This document shows positions 1 through 7,356 of a stretch of 64,000 nt of DNA, piece by piece. Origin of the DNA: Streptomyces sp. DSM 110735 (lineage in GTDB: Bacteria; Actinomycetota; Actinomycetes; Streptomycetales; Streptomycetaceae); contig NZ_JACYHF010000002.1 of assembly GCF_016482685.1 (NCBI RefSeq), forward strand, positions 434,001-498,000. Direction: 5' to 3'. The position numbers and the translations under genes are program-made. Each line of letters starts with the position of its first letter. Within the stretch, counting starts at the first letter, position 1. The notes under the pieces were generated by a model. It saw only the letters and a list, made by a program, of their open reading frames with translations. It had not been told where the DNA came from and ran no database searches.

Positions 1-87
1 CGCACGGTCAGCGAGGTGGCGCACGACATCGTCCTGCGCCGGTTCGGCTTCGGGAACAGTGGCTCGCCGAGGCGTACGTCGGGCTGA
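1..87 (+). CDS. Possible C-terminal tail of a gene cut by the window edge
   Basis: Frame 1 is open from the first base to a TGA at 85-87 and reads as about 28 residues beginning RTVSEVAHDIVLRRFGFG, which looks like coding sequence in composition. Too little is present to name a family. Frame 3 is also open to about base 131 and contains a plausible stretch (EQWLAEAYVGLMSG), so the true frame, or a frameshift between them, cannot be settled here. Confidence 0.25.
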   Translation, partial: RTVSEVAHDIVLRRFGFGNSGSPRRTSG

Positions 88-180
88 TGTCTGGCCCGGA
101 CGGTCGCGATGTTTGCCGCGCGCCGCGCCGGTGACTCGTCACAGGCAGCCCCGTGGGGACTCCGAAGGAAGATGAAGGCC

Positions 181-408
181 GTGACCAGCGACATCGCCAT
201 GACCAAGGACACCGAGGACATCGAGGACTCCGACGACACCACCGTGGACACGAGGGAGTGGGCGTCCGTCCGCGTCGTCGAGACCGGCTGGGCCAGAGCC
301 CGTCGGCTGCGCGGCGAACGGGTGCGCACCTGCGTGGCCGCGGTCGTCACCGAGGGCACGCCGTCCCGCACCGGGACCGAGGGGAACATCGTCAGGGGCG
401 AGGACTGA
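181..408 (+). CDS. Small acidic hypothetical protein
   Basis: A 75-residue reading frame starting at GTG 181, about 11 bases after an AAGGA element at 165-169; ATG 172 is an in-frame alternative that sits too close to that element. The N-terminal third is rich in Asp, Glu and Thr. The C-terminal part (WASVRVVETGWARARRLRG) is basic and amphipathic. No family is recognised and no membrane segment or signal peptide is visible. It precedes the FUSC-like gene by about 110 bases. It could be a spurious ORF. Confidence 0.35.
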   Translation: MTSDIAMTKDTEDIEDSDDTTVDTREWASVRVVETGWARARRLRGERVRTCVAAVVTEGTPSRTGTEGNIVRGED

Positions 409-519
409 TCCTCCGGCGCCGTCCTGCCACGAGGCGGCATGGGTGGCGCCAGGTGTGGCACCCGTGTCCCTGTGCGAGGGACACGAGGGACGCAAGGGAT
501 ACGAGCGACAGGGCAGGCG

Positions 520-1656
520 GTGGTCCGCGATCTGTCCGCGACGGCGCTGGGGGTGCGCCGCGCCTGGGAGGGACCGAGCCGGGAACGGGATCTGATCGCA
601 CAGGCGGCGAAGGCCGCGCTGGCCGCGTGGATCGCCTGGGCGGTGGCCGGCTGGTGGCTGCACGTGCCCGCCGCGTTCGTCGCGCCCTGGGTCGCGGTCG
701 TCCTCGTGGAGTGGACGGTCTACCGCTCCCTCGCCCACGGACTCCAGCAGCTCGCGGCACTCGCCTTCGGCACCGTCGCCGCGACGGCCGTGGGACTGCT
801 GATCTCCGACACGGTCGCGGCGATGGCCGTCGTGCTGCCCCCGATGATGCTGCTCGGTCACTGGCGGCGCCTGGGCAACCAGGGGATCTACGCGGCCACC
901 GGCGCCCTGTTCGCCCTGACCGCCGGACCGGTGTCCATCGGCGCGGGTGCCGCCAGGATCGGCGCTGCCTGCTTCGGCGCCCTCGTCGGCATCGGCGTCA
1001 ACGCCCTGATCCGCCCCCCGGTCTACCTGCGTGACGCCCGCGCCCTCCTCCAGAACGCGACCGACGAGGCACACGACATCCTGCGGGACGTGGCGGACGG
1101 GCTGACCGAGGGGCACATGGAGGACGCCGAGGAGGCGGGCGCCTGGCACGAGCGGGCGCTGCGGCTGTACGGGCTGGTGGAGCAGGCCCGCGCCACGATG
1201 GTCCACACCCGGGAGAGCCTCAGGGTCAACCTCCGCCACCGCAGTGGCGCCGTTCCCCTGCCCGGTCAGGCGTACGACGACGCACTGACCGTCCTCGACT
1301 ACGCCGCCGTACACACCGCCGGAGTCACCCGCACGGTCCTGGAGGTGGCCTCGGACGACGGCTCGGCGCCCCGGCTGGACCCCCAACTCGCGCGCCGTTA
1401 CGGAGAGTTCCTGCACCAGACCGCCCACGCCCTGCGGCTGTACGGCCACAGCCGCTTCGGGCACGGCGGCGACGAGGCGCTGCGCGAAGCCGTTCAGAAC
1501 ATGCGGGACACGCTCGTGACCCTGCGCCGCGACCTGATCCGCTCGGCCGCGGACGACCCCGAGCGGATCGCCACCTACGGCGCGCTGCTCACCCAGGCGC
1601 ACCGGCTGGCGCATCAGTTGCGGACCTCGGTGCCCGTTTCCGACGTGCGGAGCTGA
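520..1656 (+). CDS. FUSC-like / aromatic acid exporter-type membrane protein
   Basis: About 378 residues. The first 170 hold four or five hydrophobic segments (around AALAAWIAWAVAGWW, FVAPWVAVVLVEW, FGTVAATAVGLLI, AVVLPPMMLLG and the segment ending GIGVNALIRPP). A long soluble helical part rich in Arg, Glu and His follows. This layout, with the IRPP exit motif after the membrane block, is that of FUSC / aromatic acid exporter-like proteins, whose actinobacterial members are largely uncharacterised. I chose GTG 520 because the conserved-looking part begins just after it; the same frame is open back to ATG 439. Substrate cannot be predicted. It stands alone, with about 90 non-coding bases before the next gene. 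Confidence 0.7.
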   Translation: MVRDLSATALGVRRAWEGPSRERDLIAQAAKAALAAWIAWAVAGWWLHVPAAFVAPWVAVVLVEWTVYRSLAHGLQQLAALAFGTVAATAVGLLISDTVAAMAVVLPPMMLLGHWRRLGNQGIYAATGALFALTAGPVSIGAGAARIGAACFGALVGIGVNALIRPPVYLRDARALLQNATDEAHDILRDVADGLTEGHMEDAEEAGAWHERALRLYGLVEQARATMVHTRESLRVNLRHRSGAVPLPGQAYDDALTVLDYAAVHTAGVTRTVLEVASDDGSAPRLDPQLARRYGEFLHQTAHALRLYGHSRFGHGGDEALREAVQNMRDTLVTLRRDLIRSAADDPERIATYGALLTQAHRLAHQLRTSVPVSDVRS

Positions 1657-1747
1657 CGGGAATTCATGTCCGCCGATACGCGTTTCACCTCATGTCCGCC
1701 GGATACCTGAAAGAAAGCTGATTCCTCCACCCAAGAGGGTGTTTTCC

Positions 1748-2056
1748 ATGGAGACCGTCCACCTGTCCGAGCGGGAATTGCGGACATTGGCCGAGATGGA
1801 GAAATCCCTGGGCCGGGAGCCCTTCTCGACCCGGCACTCCTTTCTGGCCCGGCACACCCGGGGTCACCGGCTCGCCGTCTGGGTGTCGGTGCTCGCGCTC
1901 GTCTCCCTGAGCCTGCTCGCCCTGGACGTGCTGTTCGTGAACCCGCTGCTGACCAGCGCATTCATGATCGTCTGGGCGATCACCCTGGCCGGTCTCGCGG
2001 GGCTGGTCGTGCGCTGGAGCCGTCAGTGGAAGAAGCAGGTGACGATCCGCATATGA
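1748..2056 (+). CDS. DUF3040-type membrane protein
   Basis: A 102-residue protein opening with METVHLSERELRTLAEMEK, the N-terminal helix typical of actinobacterial DUF3040 proteins (LSxxExxxLxxIE). Two transmembrane helices follow at roughly residues 42-62 and 66-86, and the tail is basic. ATG 1748 is preferred over GTG 1739 because GAGGG at 1734-1738 lies nine bases upstream of it. Function of the family is unknown. Its stop overlaps the start of the next small ORF (ATGA), so the two are probably translationally coupled. Confidence 0.75.
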   Translation: METVHLSERELRTLAEMEKSLGREPFSTRHSFLARHTRGHRLAVWVSVLALVSLSLLALDVLFVNPLLTSAFMIVWAITLAGLAGLVVRWSRQWKKQVTIRI

Positions 2057-2247
2057 GCACCACCGGCGCTTGTACGGACATACGCATACCCAGGGCGCGG
2101 CGCCCGCTGTCCGACGAGGAATTCCTCAAGCTGATGAGCGAGGCACGGCAGGAGGCGCGGCGCCGCCGGATCGGCGATCCACCGAGAGGGGAATCCGCGC
2201 TCTCGTTGTGCACACAGCACGCGGAATTCGGGGCGTCCGCGCACTGA
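2053..2247 (+). CDS. Small hypothetical protein coupled to the DUF3040 gene
   Basis: A 64-residue ORF whose ATG (2053) overlaps the TGA of the DUF3040 gene by four bases, the usual sign of translational coupling. It carries a helix with the pattern LSDEEFLKLMSEARQEARRRR, charged and amphipathic, then an unstructured tail with a single Cys. No family is recognised. The region after it, to 2470, contains repeated short motifs (CGCAGTGAACCCCGC-like and GTGCCGTAGTGGC-like) but no convincing gene. Confidence 0.45.
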   Translation: MSTTGACTDIRIPRARRPLSDEEFLKLMSEARQEARRRRIGDPPRGESALSLCTQHAEFGASAH

Positions 2248-2479
2248 ACCCCGCCGTCCGCGCAGTGAACCCCGCGAGGCGCCCGCCGGATGACGAGCCG
2301 GAGTGCCGTAGTGGCGGACTGTGCCGTAGTGGCCGACGGGCGGCCGACGCGACGTACCCGCCCGTATACGGCAGCGTCGTAACAGCCGACGTGCGGTGGC
2401 GCCGTACCGGCCGGTGTGTGGCCGCGTCCACCCGGGGAACCCGCCTCCATGGCGTGCGCCCCCGGCGAGAGGAGCCCAG

Positions 2480-3997
2480 GTGACAGCGTCGGCATCGGGA
2501 ACGGGGAGCCGGAAGCCGGAGAGCGGAGAGCCGGGGTACGAGCCCGACCCGCGCCGGTGGCGGGCCCTGTGGGTCACTCTGGTCGCCGGGTTCATGAGCC
2601 TGCTGGACGTGACGATCGTGGCGGTCGCGCTGCCCACCATCCAGCGGGACCTGCACGCCTCCCCCGCCCAGGTGCAGTGGGTGGTCTCCGGATACGCCCT
2701 GACCTTCGCCCTCGCCCTCGTCACCGCCGGACGGCTCGGTGACGCCCTGGACCGGCGCCGTATCTTCCTGCTGGCCCTCAGCGGTTTCGTGCTGTTCAGC
2801 GCGGCCTGCGGGGCTGCCCCCGACATCACCCTGCTGGTGGTGGCCCGCCTCGCCCAGGGGCTCGCGGCGGGCTTCATGGCGCCGCAGAACTCCGCGCTGA
2901 TCCAGCAGATGTTCCGGGGCGCCGAGCGCGGCCGGGCCTTCGGCTTCTTCGGCGCGACCGTCGGCATATCCTCCGCCGTCGGTCCCCTGACCGGCGGCGC
3001 GATCCTCGCCCTGGCCTCGGGCGACCAGGGCTGGCGGTGGATCTTCTACGTGAACGTGCCCATCGGCGTCCTCGCCGTCCTGCTGGGCCGACGACTGCTC
3101 CCCCGCACCCGGCGCAGCGGCCGGGGACACGTGGACGTCCCCGGGGTGCTGCTCCTCGGGCTCGGCGTGCTCGCGGTGATGTTCCCGATGGTCCAGGCGG
3201 ACTCCGGGGGCATCGGGCGCCTGTGGTGGCTGTTCCCGGTGGGCGCGGCGCTGCTCGCGCTCTTCGCCCTCTGGCAGCGGCGGCTCGTCGCCCGGGGCAC
3301 GCAGCCCCTGCTGGACCCGCGCCTGTTCACCACCGTGCGCGGCTACGCCGTCGGCGCGGGCGTCGGCACGCTGTACTTCATCGGCTTCAGCGGCGTCTGG
3401 CTGGTGTTCGCGCTCTTCTACCAGCACGGTCTCGGCTTCTCGCCCCTGATGTCCGGGCTCGCGGTGACTCCGTTCGCCCTCGGCTCGGCGATGGCCGCCG
3501 TCCTCGCCGGGCGCCTGGTGGAGCGCTTCGGGCGGGTGCTCACGGTGTGCGGTCTGACGGCGGTGATCGCGGGGCTCGGCGGCACCGCACTGCTGCTCCG
3601 CCTCGCCCCGCTCGGCAGCGCTCCCTGGCTGGCCGCACCGCTGCTGTTCCTGGGCGGCGTGGGCAGCGGGTTCGTGGTGTCCCCGAACATCACGATGACC
3701 CTGCGCGAGGTGCCCGTACGCATGGCGGGCGCGGCGGGCGGCGCCCTCCAGACCGGTCAGCGCCTCGGCGCGGCGGTGGGTACGGCGGCGCTGCCCGGGC
3801 TGTTCTATCTGGCGCTCGCCGGGCACAGCGACTACCGCTCCGCGCTCACCATGGCGCTGGTCGCCGCCCTCGTCGGCATGGCGGCGTCCCTGGCGCTCGC
3901 CGCCTTCGACTGGCAGCGGGACCGGCGCGCGTCCCGGGCGCGGCACGAGTGTCCCGACGAGGTCGCGAACGATCCGGTGAACGCCCGGCAGACCTGA
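2480..3997 (+). CDS. MFS drug exporter, DHA2 (EmrB/QacA) family
   Basis: A 505-residue multi-pass transporter. The first helix carries FMSLLDVTIVAVALP, the D1 motif of 14-helix DHA2 exporters. RLGDALDRRR in the loop after helix 2 is MFS motif A, and APQNSALIQQMFRGAERGRAFGFFGATVGISSAVGPLTGG supplies motif C (written here only as an identifying region, residues about 133-173) in helix 5. The protein likely exports hydrophobic drugs or secondary metabolites by proton antiport at the cell membrane. Start GTG 2480 follows a strong GAGAGGAG site at 2467-2473; the frame is open further upstream, without another good site. No regulator gene is adjacent. Confidence 0.85.
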   Translation: MTASASGTGSRKPESGEPGYEPDPRRWRALWVTLVAGFMSLLDVTIVAVALPTIQRDLHASPAQVQWVVSGYALTFALALVTAGRLGDALDRRRIFLLALSGFVLFSAACGAAPDITLLVVARLAQGLAAGFMAPQNSALIQQMFRGAERGRAFGFFGATVGISSAVGPLTGGAILALASGDQGWRWIFYVNVPIGVLAVLLGRRLLPRTRRSGRGHVDVPGVLLLGLGVLAVMFPMVQADSGGIGRLWWLFPVGAALLALFALWQRRLVARGTQPLLDPRLFTTVRGYAVGAGVGTLYFIGFSGVWLVFALFYQHGLGFSPLMSGLAVTPFALGSAMAAVLAGRLVERFGRVLTVCGLTAVIAGLGGTALLLRLAPLGSAPWLAAPLLFLGGVGSGFVVSPNITMTLREVPVRMAGAAGGALQTGQRLGAAVGTAALPGLFYLALAGHSDYRSALTMALVAALVGMAASLALAAFDWQRDRRASRARHECPDEVANDPVNARQT

Positions 3998-4171
3998 GCC
4001 CCCTGGCGCCCGGTGCGCTTTTCCGACCACTGCTCCACTCGTGTGCGACAACCACCCGTACGGCGGTATGTCGGCCGCCCGGGGACGCCCTTCTCCGCCC
4101 CGAGCCACCAGGATTGCGGTCACCTACGCCATGGGGCGGCCGGACCGCGAACACCAGGAGAAGCGCAACCC

Positions 4172-5866
4172 GTGACTACCATCGACCGCCCCGAGCCGGC
4201 AGCGGAGGACTCGTCCGAGAACGAGCTGCTGGTCCGGCGCAGCGAGCCCGGCAGTGTCGTGGTGAAGTGGCTGACGACCACCGACCACAAGACGATCGGC
4301 ACGCTGTACCTCACGACGTCGTTCGCCTTCTTCCTGCTGGGCGGTGTGCTGGCGCTGCTGATGCGCGCCGAGCTGGCCCGCCCGGGGCTGCAGATCATCT
4401 CCAACGAGCAGTTCAACCAGGCGTTCACGATGCACGGCACCGTGATGCTGCTGATGTTCGCGACGCCGCTGTTCGCGGGCTTCACCAACTGGATCATGCC
4501 GCTGCAGATCGGCGCGCCCGACGTGGCGTTCCCCCGGCTGAACATGCTGGCGTACTGGCTGTACCTCTTCGGCTCGCTCATCGCGGTGGGCGGTTTCCTG
4601 ACCCCGCAGGGCGCGGCCGACTTCGGCTGGTTCGCCTACTCGCCGCTCTCGAACGCCATCCGCTCCCCTGGCGTGGGCGGCGACATGTGGATCATGGGGC
4701 TGGCGCTCTCCGGCTTCGGCACGATCCTCGGCTCGGTCAACTTCATCACCACGATGATCTGCATGCGCGCGCCCGGCATGACCATGTTCCGGATGCCGAT
4801 CTTCTGCTGGAACGCCATGCTGACCAGCGTGCTGGTCCTGTTCGCCTTCCCGGTCCTCGCGGCCGCGCTGCTCGCCCTGGAGGCGGACCGCAAGTTCGGC
4901 GCCCATGTCTACGACGCGGCCAACGGCGGACCCCTGCTGTGGCAACACCTCTTCTGGTTCTTCGGCCATCCGGAGGTGTACATCATCGCGTTGCCGTTCT
5001 TCGGGATCGTCACGGAGATCATCCCGGTGTTCTCCCGTAAACCGATCTTCGGCTACATGGGGCTGATCGCCGCCACGATCGCGATCGCGGGTCTCTCGGT
5101 GACCGTGTGGGCGCACCACATGTATGTCACCGGTGGTGTGCTGCTGCCCTACTTCTCCTTCATGACCTTCCTGATCGCGGTGCCGACCGGGGTCAAGTTC
5201 TTCAACTGGATCGGCACCATGTGGAAAGGCTCGGTGTCCTTCGAGACACCGATGCTGTGGACCACGGGCTTCCTGGTCACCTTCCTGTTCGGCGGTCTGA
5301 CCGGCGTCATCCTCGCCTCACCGCCGATGGACTTCCACGTCTCCGACTCGTACTTCGTGGTCGCCCACTTCCACTACGTCGTGTTCGGCACCGTCGTCTT
5401 CGCGATGTTCGCGGGCTTCCACTTCTGGTGGCCCAAGTTCACCGGACGGATGCTGGACGAGCGGCTCGGCAAGATCACCTTCTGGACGCTGTTCATCGGC
5501 TTCCACACCACGTTCCTGGTCCAGCACTGGCTGGGCGCCGAGGGCATGCCCCGCCGGTACGCGGACTATCTCGCGGCCGACGGCTTCACCGTCCTCAACA
5601 CCGTCTCCACCATCGGCGCGTTCCTGCTGGGGCTGTCGATGCTGCCGTTCTTCTACAACGTCTGGAAGACCGCGCACTACGGCAAGCTCGTCAACGTGGA
5701 CGATCCCTGGGGTTACGGCCGCTCCCTGGAGTGGGCGACCTCCTGCCCGCCGCCGCGCCACAACTTCCTCACGCTGCCCCGTATCCGCAGCGAATCGCCC
5801 GCCTTCGACCTCCACCACCCCGACATCGCGATGGCCGAGCACGCCGCCCACGCGATCCGGCCGTGA
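4172..5866 (+). CDS. ctaD: Cytochrome c oxidase subunit I (aa3 type), orphan copy
   Basis: A 564-residue haem-copper oxidase subunit. The haem a ligands are H88 (TMHGT) and H401, haem a3 is bound by H399 (both in HFHYV), and CuB by H266, H315 and H316. H266 sits in HPEVY, where Y270 is the expected cross-linked tyrosine and E268 the D-channel glutamate; K342 in AVPTGVKFF matches the K-channel lysine. All catalytic residues are therefore kept. Start GTG 4172 follows AGGAGAAG. The usual partners (ctaC, ctaE, ctaF, qcrCAB) are absent, so this is a second, stand-alone ctaD of the sort many Streptomyces carry. It would have to assemble with subunits encoded elsewhere. Confidence 0.93.
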   Translation: MTTIDRPEPAAEDSSENELLVRRSEPGSVVVKWLTTTDHKTIGTLYLTTSFAFFLLGGVLALLMRAELARPGLQIISNEQFNQAFTMHGTVMLLMFATPLFAGFTNWIMPLQIGAPDVAFPRLNMLAYWLYLFGSLIAVGGFLTPQGAADFGWFAYSPLSNAIRSPGVGGDMWIMGLALSGFGTILGSVNFITTMICMRAPGMTMFRMPIFCWNAMLTSVLVLFAFPVLAAALLALEADRKFGAHVYDAANGGPLLWQHLFWFFGHPEVYIIALPFFGIVTEIIPVFSRKPIFGYMGLIAATIAIAGLSVTVWAHHMYVTGGVLLPYFSFMTFLIAVPTGVKFFNWIGTMWKGSVSFETPMLWTTGFLVTFLFGGLTGVILASPPMDFHVSDSYFVVAHFHYVVFGTVVFAMFAGFHFWWPKFTGRMLDERLGKITFWTLFIGFHTTFLVQHWLGAEGMPRRYADYLAADGFTVLNTVSTIGAFLLGLSMLPFFYNVWKTAHYGKLVNVDDPWGYGRSLEWATSCPPPRHNFLTLPRIRSESPAFDLHHPDIAMAEHAAHAIRP

Positions 5867-5881
5867 CCACGCGGAGACACC

Positions 5882-6235
5882 ATGAGCGACCCAGCGGGAC
5901 GTGAGGCCGAGGACGCCAGACTCGGCAACGAGGTCGAGGGATACCTCCTGTGGCAGGCCACCATCGCCGTCGCGGAACAGCGCGCGCGTGACTTCACCGG
6001 TCCCCTGGACTGGCTGACCACCGCCCAGCGCGAGGAGATCGAACGGCACTACATCGCCGACAGCCTCCACCGCGCCCGCCAGGACCTGGAACGCGTCGCC
6101 GCCCGCTGCCGCTCCCTGCGCACCGAGTACGAACAGCGCTACCGCACCCTCCGCCTCCGCTGCGTCGCCTGCACCCTGGCAGCCGCCGCCTGCCTGACCT
6201 CGGTGACGACGGCGGCGGTCTCCCTGGCCAGGTGA
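5882..6235 (+). CDS. Small membrane-anchored protein next to ctaD
   Basis: A 117-residue protein starting 15 bases after ctaD, surely in the same operon. Residues 1-92 are hydrophilic and helical, with Arg/Glu-rich stretches (around ARQDLERVAARCRSLRTEYEQ) that could form a coiled coil. Residues 93-114 form one C-terminal transmembrane helix with two Cys (RCVACTLAAAACLTS). The tail-anchored layout and position suggest an accessory factor for the orphan oxidase subunit, which is inference. No named family is recognised. Confidence 0.7.
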   Translation: MSDPAGREAEDARLGNEVEGYLLWQATIAVAEQRARDFTGPLDWLTTAQREEIERHYIADSLHRARQDLERVAARCRSLRTEYEQRYRTLRLRCVACTLAAAACLTSVTTAAVSLAR

Positions 6236-6240
6236 CCCGG

Positions 6241-6295
6241 CTCCCTCCGTGACGAATCCCCCCTCCCGGGTACCCGGGAGTCCTCACGGAGGGAG
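6241..6295 (+). terminator. Nested stem-loop ending the ctaD operon and holding the next gene's RBS
   Basis: Two perfect inverted repeats are nested. The outer arms 6241-6252 and 6284-6295 are 12 bp each with no mismatch; between them 6263-6280 is an 18-bp perfect palindrome. The structure lies six bases after the preceding stop, as a terminator would, but has no U-tract. Its 3' outer arm contains the GGAGGGAG that serves as ribosome binding site for the ATG at 6303, so the folded form would hide that site. Confidence 0.65.
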
Positions 6296-6302
6296 CCCGT
6301 CC

Positions 6303-6449
6303 ATGAGCTTCGAGACCCCCACCCCGTCCCAGGCCGAGGGCGAACGAGACCCCGACATCGAACCCCCCGGCCGCCCCGTCCACCGCGACGTCGCCCGCAC
6401 GACCCCGTCCCAGGCGGAGGGGGAGGACCCGGACGAGGAGGACGGCTAG
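6303..6449 (+). CDS. 48-residue acidic protein with a repeated TPSQAEGE motif
   Basis: Start ATG 6303 lies seven bases after GGAGGGAG. The product is strongly acidic and predicted disordered, and contains TPSQAEGE twice (residues about 6-13 and 34-41), repeated at DNA level too (accccgtcccaggc). No family is recognised. The good ribosome site, held inside a stem-loop, argues that this is a real gene rather than a chance ORF, but its function is unknown. Confidence 0.5.
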   Translation: MSFETPTPSQAEGERDPDIEPPGRPVHRDVARTTPSQAEGEDPDEEDG

Positions 6450-6496
6450 GACGGACGCTGACGTGTGCCTCGTCGGAGTTCATCCGAGCGTGGTGC

Positions 6497-7225
6497 TCAG
6501 CTCGGAACCACGCTTGCCGCGTACTCCACGACAAGAGGGCTCGCCACTACACACCGGGAACGGGCGGGAGTACTCGAAAGAACCCCGGTGACCCGCGCGT
6601 ATCCGGTCATCATCGCGGACGTGTCGAAGCTGTCGTTCGCCCTGTCCAGCGCGTCGAGCAGCTCCCGCACGCCCCGGCCATGCAGATTCGCCGCTGTCCC
6701 GGATCGGCTCTGCTCCTCCGCCAGCGGGTCACGGTGCGCGGTGAGTGCCTCCACGACCCGGCCCGCCCTGGTGACGAACGCGGTCCCCAGACTGGAAGCC
6801 GAGTTCTCCGCTTCCAGCACGGGACCGTCCACCGGCATCGGGGTCCAGCCCCTGAGATGGCGGGCCGACCCGTGCATGAGTAGACGGCAGCCTCGGTCGG
6901 CCGCTCCTGCGTCTGCGGGGTCCACGAACAGTACGAGGTCCTGGTGGGCGCCGCTGAGCATCACGCAACGCAGCGGCGCTTCGAACTGCACCCACTGACC
7001 AGGACGCAGGTCGGGGACCGCGTACCAGTCCGCCACGAGCTCGACGTGCTTGTGCACGTCACGCAGGTGACGCAACCGGCTCTGTTCCTCGTCGGTCGGA
7101 GGCGCGTCCATATCGACACCGCCGAGCGGCGTGGTCACGCGGAGGGCGCCGGTGCGCGGGACGCGACGCGGTTCGGGCACGAACTGCCGCAGCTTGTTCT
7201 CCGACAAGTAAACGATCTCGCGCAA
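6497..7225 (-). CDS. Uncharacterised protein opening MREIVYLSENKLRQF (SAVMC3_10250-like)
   Basis: A 242-residue soluble protein read from a TTG at 7225, with GGGGAC a few bases upstream. Its opening, REIVYLSENKLRQFVPEPRR, recalls an uncharacterised Streptomyces family I know as SAVMC3_10250; this is from memory and was not searched. The middle has a beta-rich segment (VQFEAPLRCVMLSG, DLVLFVDPAD) and the end a helical segment with LLDALDRANDSFDTS. There is no signal peptide or membrane helix. It is transcribed divergently from the coiled-coil/kinase pair, sharing a 131-base control region with two palindromes, which suggests one functional unit. Its coding sequence is less GC-extreme than the surrounding core genes. 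Confidence 0.6.
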   Translation of the reverse strand: MREIVYLSENKLRQFVPEPRRVPRTGALRVTTPLGGVDMDAPPTDEEQSRLRHLRDVHKHVELVADWYAVPDLRPGQWVQFEAPLRCVMLSGAHQDLVLFVDPADAGAADRGCRLLMHGSARHLRGWTPMPVDGPVLEAENSASSLGTAFVTRAGRVVEALTAHRDPLAEEQSRSGTAANLHGRGVRELLDALDRANDSFDTSAMMTGYARVTGVLSSTPARSRCVVASPLVVEYAASVVPS

Positions 7226-7253
7226 GTGCGTCCCCGTCCGGTCGGCTGATCAC

Positions 7254-7289
7254 GTGGCACGTCATGGTGCCACCTCCCACTGACAGTGG
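7254..7289. promoter_or_regulatory. Two palindromes in the divergent control region
   Basis: 7254-7260 and 7267-7273 form a perfect 7-bp inverted repeat (GTGGCAC / GTGCCAC, spacer 6). Immediately downstream 7277-7289 is CCACTGACAGTGG, perfect 6-bp arms about one central base. The second overlaps the likely -35 element of the rightward promoter. Both look like protein-binding sites able to control the genes on either side; the binding protein is not identifiable here. Confidence 0.5.
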
Positions 7290-7307
7290 CTGGACCAGCC
7301 CGATACG
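7280..7307 (+). promoter_or_regulatory. Candidate promoter for the coiled-coil/kinase operon
   Basis: CTGACA (7280-7285) and GATACG (7302-7307) are 16 bases apart, a fair match to the housekeeping sigma consensus in Streptomyces, with the start codon 50 bases downstream. The -35 lies inside the palindrome 7277-7289, so a repressor there would block it. Confidence 0.35.
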
Positions 7308-7356
7308 CGAGTAAATCAAGCCAGTTGCCTGCCGGACTCTCTACAGGGAGCCAAGA

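Noticed and set aside
2126..4123. Long minus-strand frame opposite the MFS gene
   Set aside because: Same cause: high third-position GC keeps the antisense frame open. No start signal or recognisable motif.
6465..6998. Plus-strand frame opposite the 6497-7225 gene
   Set aside because: Ser/Arg-rich without domain features; the minus-strand reading has a coherent protein and fits the divergent control region.
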